Shown here: positions 22,262 to 33,837 of the stretch, piece by piece
Numbering within the stretch: the first letter of the stretch is position 1
Layout: each line of letters opens with the position of its first letter
Assembly (NCBI GenBank): GCA_024760905.1
Contig: CM045729.1
Span: forward strand, 8,676,080 to 8,740,079
Source of the DNA: Plotosus lineatus
Lineage: Eukaryota > Chordata > Actinopteri > Siluriformes > Plotosidae
Direction of reading: 5' to 3'
Length of the DNA: 64,000 bases
Program-made: the position numbers and the translations under genes
The notes under the pieces: model-generated
The model's database searches: none
What the model was told of the DNA's origin: nothing
Seen by the model: the letters and a program-made list of their open reading frames with translations, nothing else

Positions 22262-22893
22262 AGAGTACAATACAGTACACAGTTCGCTTGTCTGCCTCAC
22301 AGCCAGAAGGTCCTGGGTTCGATTCCCAGCTCGGGCGTTTCTGTATGGTTTGTCATGTTCTCCCCGTGCCTGCATGGGTTTACTCTGGGTTCACCGGTTT
22401 CCTCTCACGATCCAAAAACATGCACAGTGTGAATGGCTGTATGTGTGTTGGCCCAACAATGGACTGGTGAGCTGTCCATGGTGCACCACGTAAAGTCTGT
22501 TGGGCTTTTTACACCCGAACCTAGTGGCTCATCCGGCTGGTGCTTATCCCCGGTTTCCATAGCATGAAGCGACCAGGAGTTCAACACCTCCTGGATAGGA
22601 CGCTAGTTCATCGCAGGTTACCTTCCCAGTATATTTTACTGGTTCCCATTTATACTGCTGGGTGAACAGAGGCACACATGTGGTTAAGACCTTGCCCAGG
22701 GGGTCTTAGCATAGTGGGGATCTAACTGGGATTCGAACCCACAACCTTCTGATCATGAGCACAGCACCCTAACCACTACACCACCGGCCCCAATGGTGCG
22801 CCACACCCCCGCCCCAAAGTTGGTGGAGATGGGCGCCAGCCTCCCTATGACTTTAATTAGTAATAAGCAGCTTAGAAATGAATGAATGATTAT
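22262..22893 (+). mobile_element. SINE-2 copy interrupted by SINE-4
   Basis: Head fragment with GGTCCTGGGTTCGATTCCC (about 22308), body with AAAAACATGCACAGTGTGAATGG, and tail after the interruption (CTTTAATTAGTAATAAGCAGC, then AAATGAATGAATG). The insertion at about 22486-22793 is flanked by ATGGTGCACCAC and ATGGTGCGCCAC. Confidence 0.75.
22486..22795 (-). mobile_element. SINE-4 copy, antisense, nested in SINE-2
   Basis: Starts near CTTTTTACACCCGAACCTAG, has CATAGCATGAAGCGACCAGG and CCATTTATACTGCTGGGTGAAC, and ends with the reversed tRNA-like head (GGGATTCGAACCCACAACC, CTAACCACTACACCACCG). A second copy is at 62490-62767. Confidence 0.75.
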
Positions 22894-23368
22894 AATACAG
22901 ATTCAATGCCTCAATGAATTTTAGATAAAGTCCAAAATATTGAATTAACATAACTATTATAACTTTGTAATTCCACTTAAGAAATAACTTCATAATCACA
23001 CATTCTTTAACTCCTACTGTACTGATTAACACCAATAACGCCAAGTCAGCACATACTGTACTGATCTTAATAAGAATTGTTCCGTAGTGGTATTAAGTCG
23101 GGTTTAAGTCGGCTGGTTTTAATTCTGACCTTTGTATCTGAAGCGCCTCCTTCCACTTACCTGCATTTTTCAAAGTGCACACAGAGCAGACACAGTATAA
23201 ATGTAAATAGCTGTGTTTATGATTGGTCTCATTCCTTCATATATAGTGTTGAATACCGTTTTAAATAAATAAAGTTCGTCTCAGCATAGCTGACAGTTTC
23301 GCTCATGTAGATAATCTATTTACTGCGTCTTTAAAAATAGCATTTTAAGCAAATCATAACACAGAACA

Positions 23369-23699
23369 GGGGGCAGTGGTGGTCTAGTGGTATAGGGCGC
23401 TGGATCGCTGATCCAAAGGTTGGGGGTTCGAGTCCCACTCTCCACAAGGTTGTCACTGTCCCCCCCCCAGTGCAGCTAACTGGGTTATACCGGCCATGTC
23501 TCTCACTGTCTATGGTGCGAGGCATGTAAAAGAACCATTGCTGACTTTCGTAAAGAGTAGCTGCAAAGCCGTTGGCGTGTTTCCGCCCTGCGATGGCCTG
23601 GCGAGCTGTCCAGGGTGTACTCTGCCCTCGCCCGAAGTTGGCTGGGATGGGCACCAGCCTCTCCGCGACCCAAATTAGGATTAAGCGGTTACAGAAATG
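23369..23699 (+). mobile_element. SINE-1A copy with 13-bp TSD
   Basis: Well preserved: GGGCAGTGGTGGTCTAGTGG head, GGTTCGAGTCCC B box, complete body and tail. ATAACACAGAACA is duplicated exactly at 23356-23368 and 23700-23712. It is the least decayed copy and a good reference for the family. Confidence 0.92.
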
Positions 23700-23712
23700 A
23701 TAACACAGAACA

Positions 23713-24136
23713 CTTTTTTTGTATCGTTGTGCTTTTGATTAGTACCAAACTGTAGTTTTAGTTTCAGTTGGAATCCTATTGTTATTTTAAAACAGGAAAT
23801 GATTAGCATCTGCAAAAAAAAAAAACCCAAACAAAAAAAAAACAACCAAATTTAAGTCTTCCCTCCATGTGATGTCATTTAAACGTATGTGGTTTTTCAG
23901 ACTGTACAATTTTAGCTTAGTTATTTTGGATCTGACTAACTCAGAGTTTTTATGGCAAACAGACTAAATGGGACATCTGACACATGATAAACCTGACACT
24001 GTAGGCCACTGGAATTTATATATCTGTATTAGCCATGTTGTAGCTCCACTGCTATCCTGAAGACTGATAATCACTTTTTTGCTGAATTACTTCTTTTATA
24101 GTGTATAAATTTTATGATGTCTGGACTATTTGTATT

Positions 24137-24182
<46 letters not shown>

Positions 24183-24280
24183 TGTGATGTAAGAACTCAT
24201 GCCTAATTTAAAGGGAAAAACCTTCTGTTTATCTGTGTGTTGTTTTGCCTGTCGCTTCACACCATGAATCAGTGGCTCAG

Positions 24281-24336
<56 letters not shown>

Positions 24337-24633
24337 AGACACTCTCAGCTTGCATTGTGAACAGATGCTCCTGCAGTTTGTCTTCACAAGAACGAGTGAA
24401 ATGTCCTTGTGTAAAAATGCCATTCGCTCTCTCCTGCACTTTTTGCAGCTGTTTCTATGTTTATCTTTTTTCAATCTCGCTCTTCTCTATATTCCTGTCA
24501 GTGTGCTCTTCTCTCACATCATTTTCAGATCAATCTCTGCTTTTGTTAAAAATACTCCACCACCGTCATAACTTATTTCCCAGTAGACCTTAACAAGGTC
24601 AGAGAGACCTTCAAGAGGGAGAGAGGGGGAGAG

Positions 24634-24668
<35 letters not shown>

Positions 24669-24804
24669 ATATGTGAAACCATTTCGACTGTTTCTAGAGA
24701 GATGGATGGTTACAGTCAGTGTTGAGCTTACTAAAATGAGTATTTTAGAAAAAAGATTTTAGTGAAATGGTGTGACTTGGGGTGGCTATGGCCCTTTATT
24801 TATG
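23713..24804. other. cabp1 intron, no gene seen
   Basis: AT-rich intron with (TG)n at 24141-24182 and 24283-24335 and (GA)n at 24625-24666. No coding block was found. Confidence 0.5.
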
Positions 24805-24990
24805 TTTATGGCACTTGGTCGACACCTTTATCCAGAGTACAGAGTTACATTTATCATTTTTATACAAAAATATTGAAGTTTAAGGGTTTTGCTCATTGGC
24901 CCAACAGAGGCAGATGGGTAGAAGCCAAGCTTGAAGCCCCAAGCTTTGGATCAGTGAGTCAAAGTCGTACCCATTGAACCACTGTTAACC
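24780..24990 (-). mobile_element. tRNA-derived SINE with L2-type tail, antisense
   Basis: ATGGCACTTGGTCGACACCTTTATCC is the reversed form of the teleost L2/V-SINE-type tail. It leads toward a tRNA-like end (CAGTGAGTCAAAGTCGTACCC, then TTGAACCACTG). Diverged. Confidence 0.55.
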
Positions 24991-25157
24991 CTCCTTCATT
25001 AACAACCCTTCATGAGTGATGGATCATTAGATTTAGCTGATTTTAATGAAAGAGATACAGTTCCATCATGAAGACAAATGGGAATGTGATAGTGAAACAT
25101 GATGTAAGCAGAAAGTGATGCAAGCGAAATATGATGGAAAGTGGAATTGGATGTAGG

Positions 25158-25485
25158 GCAGTGGAGGCCTGGTGGTAAGGCGATGGATCACTGATCCCAA
25201 GGTTGGTTGTTCAAGCCCCACTCTCAACAGTTTGTCACTGTTGACCCAGTGCAGCTAACTGGGTTAACAAAGGCCAGCCATGTCTTCCACTGTCTATAGT
25301 GAGAGGCATGTAAAAAAACCGTTGCTGACTTTCGTGAAGAGTAGGCTGCATAGCTGTTGGTGTGCTTCTACCCTGCGATAGCCACGCGAGCTGTGCAGGG
25401 TGTATTCTGCCCTCACCCAGAGTCAGCTGAGATGGGCAGCGGCCTCCCTGTGACCCTAATTAAGATTAAACAGTTCAGAAAATGA
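25158..25485 (+). mobile_element. SINE-1A copy inside the minisatellite
   Basis: GGCAGTGGAGGCCTGGTGGTAAGG head, body, and tail CCTAATTAAGATTAAACAGTTC. GGATGT-containing minisatellite sequence is on both sides. Confidence 0.8.
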
Positions 25486-26127
25486 ATAGAGTGGGATGTA
25501 ATGGGAATGCTATGTGTATTCTAAACAGAGCTCAAACTGAAGGGAATGTGAGATGATGAAAGACAATGTCATCTAATTTAATCTGTATTAAAACATACAC
25601 AAAGTTGATGAGCCATACGATGAAGTTATGGGAAAGAATAGTGGAAGCTAGACTAAGGGCAGAGGTCAGCATCTGTGAACAACAGTTTGGTTTCCTGTCA
25701 CCTCAGATGCAGTGTTTTCTTTGAGGATGTTAATAGAGAAGTGCAGAGAAGGTCAGAGGGAGCTGCATTGTGCCTTTGTGGATCCGGAGAAAGTGTATGA
25801 CAGGGTGCTGAGAGAGGAACTGTAGTATTGCATGAGGAAGTCTGGAGTGGCAGAGAAGTATGTTAGAGTGGTGCAGGACATGTATGAGAGATGTATGAGA
25901 GATGTAAGACAGTGGTGAGGTGTGCTGTCGGTGTGACAGAAGAGTTCAAGGTGGAGGTGGGACTGCATCAAGGGTCAGCTCTGAGCCCCTTCTTGTTTGC
26001 TATAGGGATGGACAGGCTGACAGACGAGGTTAGACAAGAATCTCCATGGACTATGATGTTTACAGATGACATTGTGATCTGTAGTGAGAGCAGAGAACAA
26101 GTGCAGGAAAATCTAGAGAGGTGGCGG

Positions 26128-26215
26128 TATGAAAAACCTATGCCAAATCAAATGTGTGAATCATTCGCTGTGGTGACCCCTGAAAAAGGGAAAACCAAAG
26201 GAAATCTCTCTGCTT
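26128..26215 (+). mobile_element. SINE-1B tail fragment
   Basis: AAAAACCTATGCCAAATCAA to CTGTGGTGACCCCTGAAAAA and AGGAAATCTCT. This is the B-type tail seen complete, in antisense, at 26390-26745. Confidence 0.6.
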
Positions 26216-26389
26216 TTACACACATAGGAATTCTTGTGCGGTTGTTCAAAGAATCAAGTTACAAAACAGAAAAGAAGGCTCAAATCAGCAAAAACACAAA
26301 CTGCTATAAAATAAATACATAAAAATTCTATATTTAAAAAGGACCTTACATGGACCCAGTAAACAATATAATAATAATAAAAGTAATGA

Positions 26390-26745
26390 GAGATTTCCTT
26401 TCGGCTTTTTCCCTTTTTCAGGGGTCGCCACAGTAAATGATTCGCATGTTTGATTTGGCATAGGTTTTTACGTCGGATGCCCTTCCTGTCACAACCCTTT
26501 TTTTTTACAAGGGACAGAAACACGCTGACAGCTTTTCAGCTCCTCTTTACAAAATTCAGCAATGGTTCTCTTACATGCCTCTCACCATAGACAGTGAAAG
26601 ACATGGCCGGCTTTTGATAACCCAGTTAGCTGCACTGGGGGGGACAGTGACAACCTTGTGGCGAGTGGGACTTGAACCCCCAACCTTAGGATCAACAATC
26701 AAGCGCCCAATACCACCAGGCCACCACTGCCCTTGAAATCTCTCT
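26390..26745 (-). mobile_element. SINE-1B copy (SINE-1 head and body, RTE-like tail), antisense
   Basis: Read on the minus strand, a SINE-1 head (GCAGTGGTGGCCTGGTGGTA, B box GGTTCAAGTCCC) and body (TGCAGCTAACTGGGTTATCA, CATTGCTGAATTTTG) are followed not by tail A but by AGGAAGGGCATCCGACGTAA, the CATGCGAATCATT segment, and CTGTGGCGACCCCTGAAAAA. The last part resembles the 3' end of the RTE LINE in this window (CTGTGGCGACCCCTGAAGGG, GCCGAAAGGAAA). Confidence 0.8.
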
Positions 26746-27649
26746 ATCTCTCATCAAAAGTAATAAAAATAAAATGATGATAATACAATAAATAAATAAA
26801 TAATCAGCAGATAACAACGGCAACAAATTAAATTGCACAAAATTATGTTATATTATATGCTATTATCATTATTATAATTATATTCCACTATTCCCATTAT
26901 TTTGGTTGGGGAAAAAAATGAACAGTTCTCAGGGTAAACAAAATGGCCGACAGACAGAATACATGTGAACGACAAGGGCCCAAGAGGAACAGTGAGGTTA
27001 CAGGGAGCAGAGATAAGGAAGGTGGAGGATTTTAAGTACTTTGGCTCAACAATCCAGAGCAATGGAGAGTGTGGAAAAGAGGTGAAGAAGCGAGTGCAGG
27101 CAGGTTGGAACGGTTGGACAAAGGTGTCCGGTGTGATGTGTGATAGGAAGGTATCGGCAAGAATGAAAGGAAAAGTGCACAAGACAGTGTTGAGGCCAGC
27201 GATGTTGTATGGTTTAGAAACAGTGGTCCTGGGGAAAAGACAGGAGGCAGAGCTGGAGGTAGCAGAGATGAAAATGTTGAGGTTCTCTTTGGGAGTAACG
27301 AGGATGGATAGGATCAGGAATGAGTCCATCAGAGGGACAGCACATGTTAGAGGTTTTGGAGACAAAGTCAGAGAGGCTAGATTGAGATGGTTTGGACATG
27401 TACAGAGGAGGGATAGTGAGTATATTGGTAGTAGGATGCTGAGGTTGGAACTACCAGGCAGAAGGCCCAGAGGAAGACCAAAGAGAAGATTTATGGATGT
27501 GGTGAAGGAGGACATGATGGTCGTTGGAGTAAGAGTAGAAGATGCAGAGGATAGGGTGAGATGGAGGCAAATGATTCGCTGTGGCGACCCCTGAAGGGAA
27601 CAGCAGAAAGGAAAAGAAGATTAAAACATACACAACACATTGCTAGGCA

Positions 27650-27830
27650 GTAGGGTGGAGTAGTGGTGAGTACATAGGCCTTACAGTAAGAAGGTCCTTG
27701 GTTCATGTCCTGGGCTCAGTGAGAATGTTTCTGTACAGAGTTCAGGCCGGTTTCCTTCCACAGTCCAAAGACAAGCACATTTTGCTAATCGGCTGTTTCA
27801 AATTGCCCGTTGATGTGAGTCTGAATAGTT

Positions 27831-27850
<20 letters not shown>
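27650..27850 (+). mobile_element. SINE-2 5' portion
   Basis: Degenerate head (GGTGGAGTAGTGGTGAGTACA, GGTCCTTGGTTCATGTCC) and body (CCGGTTTCCTTCCACAGTCC, GCTAATCGGCTGTTTCAAAT), then a (TG)n tract. Confidence 0.6.
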
Positions 27851-27872
<22 letters not shown>

Positions 27873-27954
27873 GTTGCTCTATAATGTAAGTGGAATGTGA
27901 TGATAGTCAAATGGATTGTATGTGGAATGTGATGGAAGTGAATTGTCATATAAA

Positions 27955-28315
27955 CAGAATCTTTCGCTTTTCCTTTTGGCTTTTTCCTTTTTTTCAGGGG
28001 TCACCACAATCGCATGTTTGATTTGGCATAGTTTTTTATGTCGGATGCCGTTCCTGACACAACCTTTTAACAAGGGACAGAAACACACTGACGGCTACGC
28101 AGCTCCTCTTTATGAAAGTCAGCAATGGTTCTTTTACATGAACCTCTCACCATAGACAGTGACAGACATGGCCGGCCTTTGATAACCCAGTTAGCTGCAC
28201 TGGGGTTATCTATATTTCCTCAGTGACAACCTTGTGGAGAGTGGGACTCAAAACCCAACCTTAGGATCAGCGATCCAGCGCCCTTTACTACCAGGTCACT
28301 ACTATCCACGTCATG
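27955..28315 (-). mobile_element. SINE-1B copy, antisense
   Basis: Same arrangement as 26390-26745: reversed RTE-like tail (TTTTCAGGGGTCACCACAAT, TATGTCGGATGCCGTTCCTG), then 1-type body and head. Second independent example of the B-type tail. Confidence 0.8.
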
Positions 28316-28605
28316 TAAACAGAATGTGAAGTTGAATAAATGTGATGGAAGTAAAGTGTGATGTAATGGGAATGTGATGAAAGTGGTGTAATGGGAATGT
28401 GATAGTGAAACATGATGTAAGTATAATGTGATGTATGTGGAATGGGGTGTAGGTGGGATGTGATGGTTGTGAAATGTGATGTCAGGGGAATGTAATGTAA
28501 GTGGAATGTGGTGGTTGTGAAATGTAATATCAATGGAATGTGAGGTAATGGAAATGTGATGTCAGTGGAATGTGATGTAATCGGAATGTGATGTCAGTGG
28601 AATGT

Positions 28606-28862
28606 TCATTCATTTAATTTTCACTGCTTAATCTTAATTAGGGTCTCTAGGAGGCTGGTGCTCATCTCGGCCAAGTCTGGGTGAGGGCAGAGTACACCCT
28701 GGATATCTCAGCAGATCATTGCATTGCAGAAACACGCTGACGGTTATGCAGCCTACTCTTGACAATGGTTCTTTTATATGCCTCACATCATCGACAGTGA
28801 GAGACATGGTCGGCCTTTCATAACGCAGTTAGCTGCAGTGAGGGGACAGTGACAATCTGTCA
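28606..28862 (-). mobile_element. SINE-1A copy, antisense, head missing
   Basis: Tail A reversed (CACTGCTTAATCTTAATTAGGG) and body, ending at GCAGTGAGGGGACAGTGACA before the tRNA-like part. Confidence 0.75.
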
Positions 28863-28892
28863 GTGAAATGTGATGTTAGTGGAATGTGATGT

Positions 28893-29382
28893 AGATTAGA
28901 TTAGATTACATTAAGATTCAACTTTATTGTCATTACACATGTATAAATTCAACGTAATGGAATCCAGTTTAGCATCCAATCAAACGTACAGAGCAGCAAG
29001 TGCAGTATATACAGTATGTGCAATATGTACAGATAGAAACAGTTATGGGCACTGTAAAGGTGAGAATAAATTAGCAATAATTTACCCAGGTTCAATATAC
29101 ACATGTTCTATATTACTATACCGAATAATAAAATATGCAGATGTAGTATTCAAATATACAGTATATCATTCATTCATTCATTTTCTGAACCGCTTAATCC
29201 TAATTAGGGTCGTGGGGAGGTTAGGTACCCATCTTAGCTGACTCTGGGTGAGGGCAGAGTGCACCCTGGACAGCTCGCCAGGTCATCACACGGCATATAT
29301 ACAGTATATGTAATACGTAAATATAGAGCAGTAGTATGTACAAATATACAGATGGTGCTGTGTGAATATCTATACAGATGTG

Positions 29383-29453
<71 letters not shown>

Positions 29454-31800
29454 TATGAATGTATACACAGTAGTGGAAGAAAATCACTGTGAATAAACTA
29501 TGACATTCAAAGCATGTACGTGTGCATGGATGATATGAACTGTAAGAATGGTTTTGATATGATGTAGTGTGGATGGTGTAGTGTGGATTGGAAAGGAAGG
29601 TTCAGCAGGGGACTGAGTTCAGTAGGGTCACAGCTGTGCGAAAGAAACTGTTCTTAAACCTGTTGAACTCTCCTGAAGCGCCTTCCAGAGGGGAGGAGAT
29701 GAAAAAGTCTGTTGGCAGGATGAGAGGAGTCCCTGAGAATTCTGTGCGCCTGGCAAAGACATCTCTTCTTGTGGACAACCTCAATAGCAGGACATGGAGC
29801 CCTTGTGAAGTGTTGGGCGGTTTTCACCACCCACTGCAGTGCTTTGCGGTCCATGACAGAACAATTTCCATACCAGACTGTGAGGCAGTTGGTCAAGATA
29901 CTTTCTATTCGTATCGTAGATGTTACCCACTATATCTACAGACAGGTGGTTCTTCTTCAGTGTTCTCAAGAAGAAAAGGTGCTAATGGGCCTTCTTGATC
30001 CGGCTGGAGGTGTTCTTTGACCATTCCAGGTTCTTTGAGATATGGGTCCCCAGGAATTTGAAGCTGGAGACACATTCGGCAGCCATGCCATTGATATGGA
30101 TGGGATCATTGTGTCTCCCTTTTCCTTCCTGAAGTCCACAATGAGCTCCTTGGTTTTTCTGGTGTCCAGGAGCAGGTTGTTGTTAGTGCACCATGCGGCT
30201 GGGTGCTTTACCTCTGCCCTGTAGTCATACTCATCATTGTCACTGATGAATCACCATGGTGTGGTCTGCAAACTTTATGATGAAGTTGGATCCATACATA
30301 GGCCTACAGTCATGGGTGAAGAGGGAGTGGAGTAATGGGCACATAGGTGCACCAGTGTTGAGTGTGATGGTGAAGGAACAGTTGTGGCCCTATCTAACAT
30401 GCTGGGGTCTGTTGGTTAGAAGGCCCATGATCCAGTTGCAGAGGGCGGTATTAATTCCAAGATCCTTAAGTTTTGTGGTTAGCTTAGAGGGAATGACTGA
30501 GTTGAATGCTGAGCTGAAGTCAACAAACAGGATTCTTACATATGTGTTCTTGTTTTCCAGGTGTGAATAGACATATGGCGGCTACAGCATCTTCTGTATT
30601 CCTGTTGCTTTGGTATGCAAATTGAGGTGGGTCGAGTGTGGGAGGCAGAAATTGCTTGCGGTGTGCCAGGACCTGTCACTCAAAGCACTTTATCATCATA
30701 GGGCTCTAGTCATCCAGGCTCATCAGAGAGGAGTGTTTCAGGACTTGCACTATAGAAGCTGTCTTAAAGCACGCTGGTACTATTGCTTGGTTGAGACACT
30801 GGTTGAATATGAATGTGAAGACCCCTGTGAGCTGCTCAGCACAGGCTCTGAGCACACATCCAGGAATTCCATCAGGGCCAGGAGTCTTAAGAGTGTTAAT
30901 TTGCCTCAGTGCATTATGGACCTCTACAGGAGGAGAGTGTGAGGGTCTGGTGGTCATTCGAGGCTTGATCTTTACAGCTTTGTCCTTGTTGTCCTTCATG
31001 AAACAAACATAAAAGTCATTCAGCTCAGTGAAGGAGGACACATTCATGGCACTTGGTGTGGAGTTGCTGTGTTTATAGTTAGTGATGGCCCGAATGCCCT
31101 CCCATTTGTGTTGGGTGTCAGAACTGACAGTGTTCCACCACCTTCAGCTTGTGGTCGTGGTCATGCTTGACCTTTTTTGATAGCCCTCTTCAGGCCCTGG
31201 CTGTACTGTCGGCCTGTGCATCACCTGATCTGAAGGCTTTGTTGGGTGCCTTCAGCAGAAGCCCCACTTACATGTTCATTCATGGCTTCTGATTAAGCTA
31301 CATGATTTTTTTCATTGTGGTAACACTGTCAATCGTGTTGATGTATTTCAGTACTGAGTGAGTGTACGAGTCACTGTCTGTGTTATTGCCACGGGTGGCC
31401 TGAGAGGAGAACATATTTCAATCTGTGTCATTAAACCTGTCTTGAAGTACAGAGTCTACCCCTGCTGGCCATACCTTGATGTTCTTCACAGATGGCTTCA
31501 CACAGTCAATGAGAGGTGTGTACTTGGTGGTGAGAGGCAAAGAGTGTTGATCGGACTGACCCAAGTGAGGGAGTGGGGTTGCCATGTACGCTCCAGTGGT
31601 GTTAGTATAAACATGGTCCAAGGGTTTTGTTCTCTCTGATGTTGCAAGAAACATGCTGGATGAATTTGGCAAGCACTCACTTGAGGTTTGTGTGGTTAAA
31701 GTCACCACTATGATAAATGCAGCCTCTGGGTATGCAGTTTGTTGTTTGTTAATGGCTGCATGAAGTGCAGTTATAGCAAGCTTAGCATTAGCATTTGGAG
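28893..31800 (-). mobile_element. CR1/L2/Rex1-group LINE, degenerate
   Basis: The minus strand ends at 28893 in a TAATC-type repeat tail preceded by TGACAATAAAGTTGAATC. Upstream the RT can be read with breaks: GPDGIPGCVLRACAEQLTGV (about 30870), HSLVWKLFCHGPQSTAV (about 29850), TNCLTVWYGNCSVMDRKALQ (about 29850, next frame) and LRDSSHPANRLFHLLPSGRR (about 29690). Stops and frameshifts are numerous. A SINE-1A fragment (29169-29293) and (TA)n (29380-29446) lie in the 3' UTR. Confidence 0.75.
29169..29293 (-). mobile_element. SINE-1A tail fragment with TSD, in LINE 3' UTR
   Basis: CATTCATTCATTTTCTGAACCGC to CAGCTCGCCAGGTCATCACA, flanked by ATATACAGTATAT on both sides, so this is a 5'-truncated insertion. 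Confidence 0.8.
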
Positions 31801-32329
31801 GTATATATACAGATCATAGCATTTGGAGGTAAAAATACAGATCATAGTCAAATGCACTGCAAGTGGAATGTGATGGTAGTGAATTGGCATGTAAGTAGAA
31901 TGTGATAATGATGAAATGTGATGGGAATGTGATGTAAGTGGAAAGTGATGTTATGGGAACATGGTAGTGAAACGTGAGGCAAGTTGAATGTGATGGTAGT
32001 GACATGATATATACTAGTATAAGTGGAATGGGATGTAATGGGAATGTGATACAAGTGGAATATGATATAATTTAAATGTAAGTGGAATAGTATGTAAGTT
32101 AAGTGTGATGCAATGTGAATGTGATGTAAGTGTAACGTGATGTAATGGGAATATGATGTAAGCTAAATGTGATGTAAGTAGAATGGGGTGGAAGTGAAAT
32201 ATGATGTAATGGGAATGTGATATAAGTGAAATACGATGTAATGGGAATGTGATATAAGATGAATGTGATATAAGTGAAATACGATGCAATGGTGATTAAA
32301 TGCAAGTGGAATGTGATGTAATTGCCAGG

Positions 32330-33837
32330 GTTTTTAAATAAAGCCAATGGCAGGCAGGAATTCATCTACTAGAGTACTATGTGCATCGAAAAATTAAATC
32401 AGAATATTTCCTATAAGCAACTTGCCTCCTACCATCTCACACACGTAATAATGTATTAGCAGAACTTATTGTCAGTGCTTCTGAGCCTTCTGAGCGAAGC
32501 CCCACTGATAAGGAAATGTCCTATAGTGTACATACAGGTGTCGTAGTCGAGTTATATGATGTGACATCATCATGTGAGTGCCACAACAATAAAAAAAAAA
32601 AATAAAGTAGAACTGCTTCCTTAAAATGTATTCCGATTAATATTATTTGTTCTTGTCTTCTGACACTTTTGGTGAAAAGTTCAAGTGGTCAGATTACAAA
32701 ATAGGAGCTGTAGTGATACTCCTGGAGAAAGTTTTCGGAGTAAGCAGGACGCTGTGTTCTCTTGAACTTTTAAATCTGTACCACATTCCACCCGTTTATG
32801 GCTACGTCTTGCATTAGCTTAGCTTTTTTGTTAATACTTGTTAAGTCCAGCTTTTGTTGTGTTTTCAGCGTTTCTACAAAATGTAACTAATGTGTCAGAA
32901 GAATAAAAACAGTGAAGACATAATTCTTTCGAAATGTGCTCTTGTGTCACACAGCCTGAGTTTGTAGCTTGTGTTTGAATAATAAACGTTTTAATGGTTA
33001 GCGATGTGCCGCCTAGTGCACCCAGGAAAGTTGTTTTCCTGTAGCATGTTGTATCTGCGTAATATTCAAACTCTAGTACTAATATATCATTTTCATAGTG
33101 AAGATGAAGAGAATTAGGACATGTAGTTATTAAGACCTGTGTTTTTTCCTTCACTACATCCTAAACGTTTCATACATATAGCTTTATGCATTAAATATAA
33201 AACAGATCTTTAGTTGAATAAAATTTCAGCACTGGAAAAAACCCGATCAAAGTTTACCTTTATCTGTTTTTAGTACATTATGAACAGGAAAAGACGGGGT
33301 GGAGTTTTTATTTTTCACTCCCCACTGAAATATTCCTCAGTACGTTTCATAATACTTAAACAAAATTGCTCACAAATCAAATTTTTTGACAAGATAAAAT
33401 AAAAACATTTCAATCTCAAAGAACGGAATAAAATCGTTCACTTACTCATTTGCCAAACAGATTTCTTTGAAGGTCACTGGGAGGCTGGCACATAGCTCAT
33501 CTGACACTGGGTTTACACAGGGTACATCCTGACCAGCCTACCAGCCCACTGCAGGGCAAACACATACACAACCATTGATACTGAAACCTAGGAGCAAGTT
33601 GGAATGGCCAATGTGCATGCCTTTGGACTGTGGCAGGAAACTTTTCAATCCATTACAATAAATGATCTGAACAAGCCAGTGCCGTGTGGGGTGTGTTTGT
33701 CAATTTCTGATGATGGATCCTCAATCCAGCATCTTATTCTTCGTCTTTTTTAAGTTGCTCAACGGTCATGATTACATTTTTAGGACAGAGGTTCACACTG
33801 CTTTTAATGTTTTTCCTGCTACCAAAATAATTTGACC
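32330..33837. other. cabp1 intron between minisatellite blocks
   Basis: No coding block. A degenerate SINE-2 fragment lies at 33445-33650, antisense (GGGAGGCTGGCACATAGCTC, CCTTTGGACTGTGGCAGGAA). The rest is AT-rich without recognised repeats. Confidence 0.5.

Larger units (their letters stand above)
25598..27625 (+). mobile_element. RTE-clade LINE, 5'-truncated and interrupted
   Basis: The first part, 25598-26127, covers RT motifs (LWYC-like, EEFKVEVGLHQGSALSPFLF, and a TDD variant of the catalytic motif near 26060). The second part, 26951-27594, covers the RT C-terminus (KVEDFKYFGSTIQSNGECGK; MLYGLETVVLGKRQE; RWFGHVQRRDSEYIG; RPRGRPKRRFMD), ending in a stop and the short 3' UTR GAAGGGAACAGCAGAAAGGA. 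The gap holds SINE-1B pieces and AT-rich DNA and lacks about 45 bases of the RT. Not functional. Confidence 0.85.

Noticed and set aside
31855..32325. CRISPR-like array
   Set aside because: Regular short repeats without unique spacers in a vertebrate genome; it is a minisatellite.
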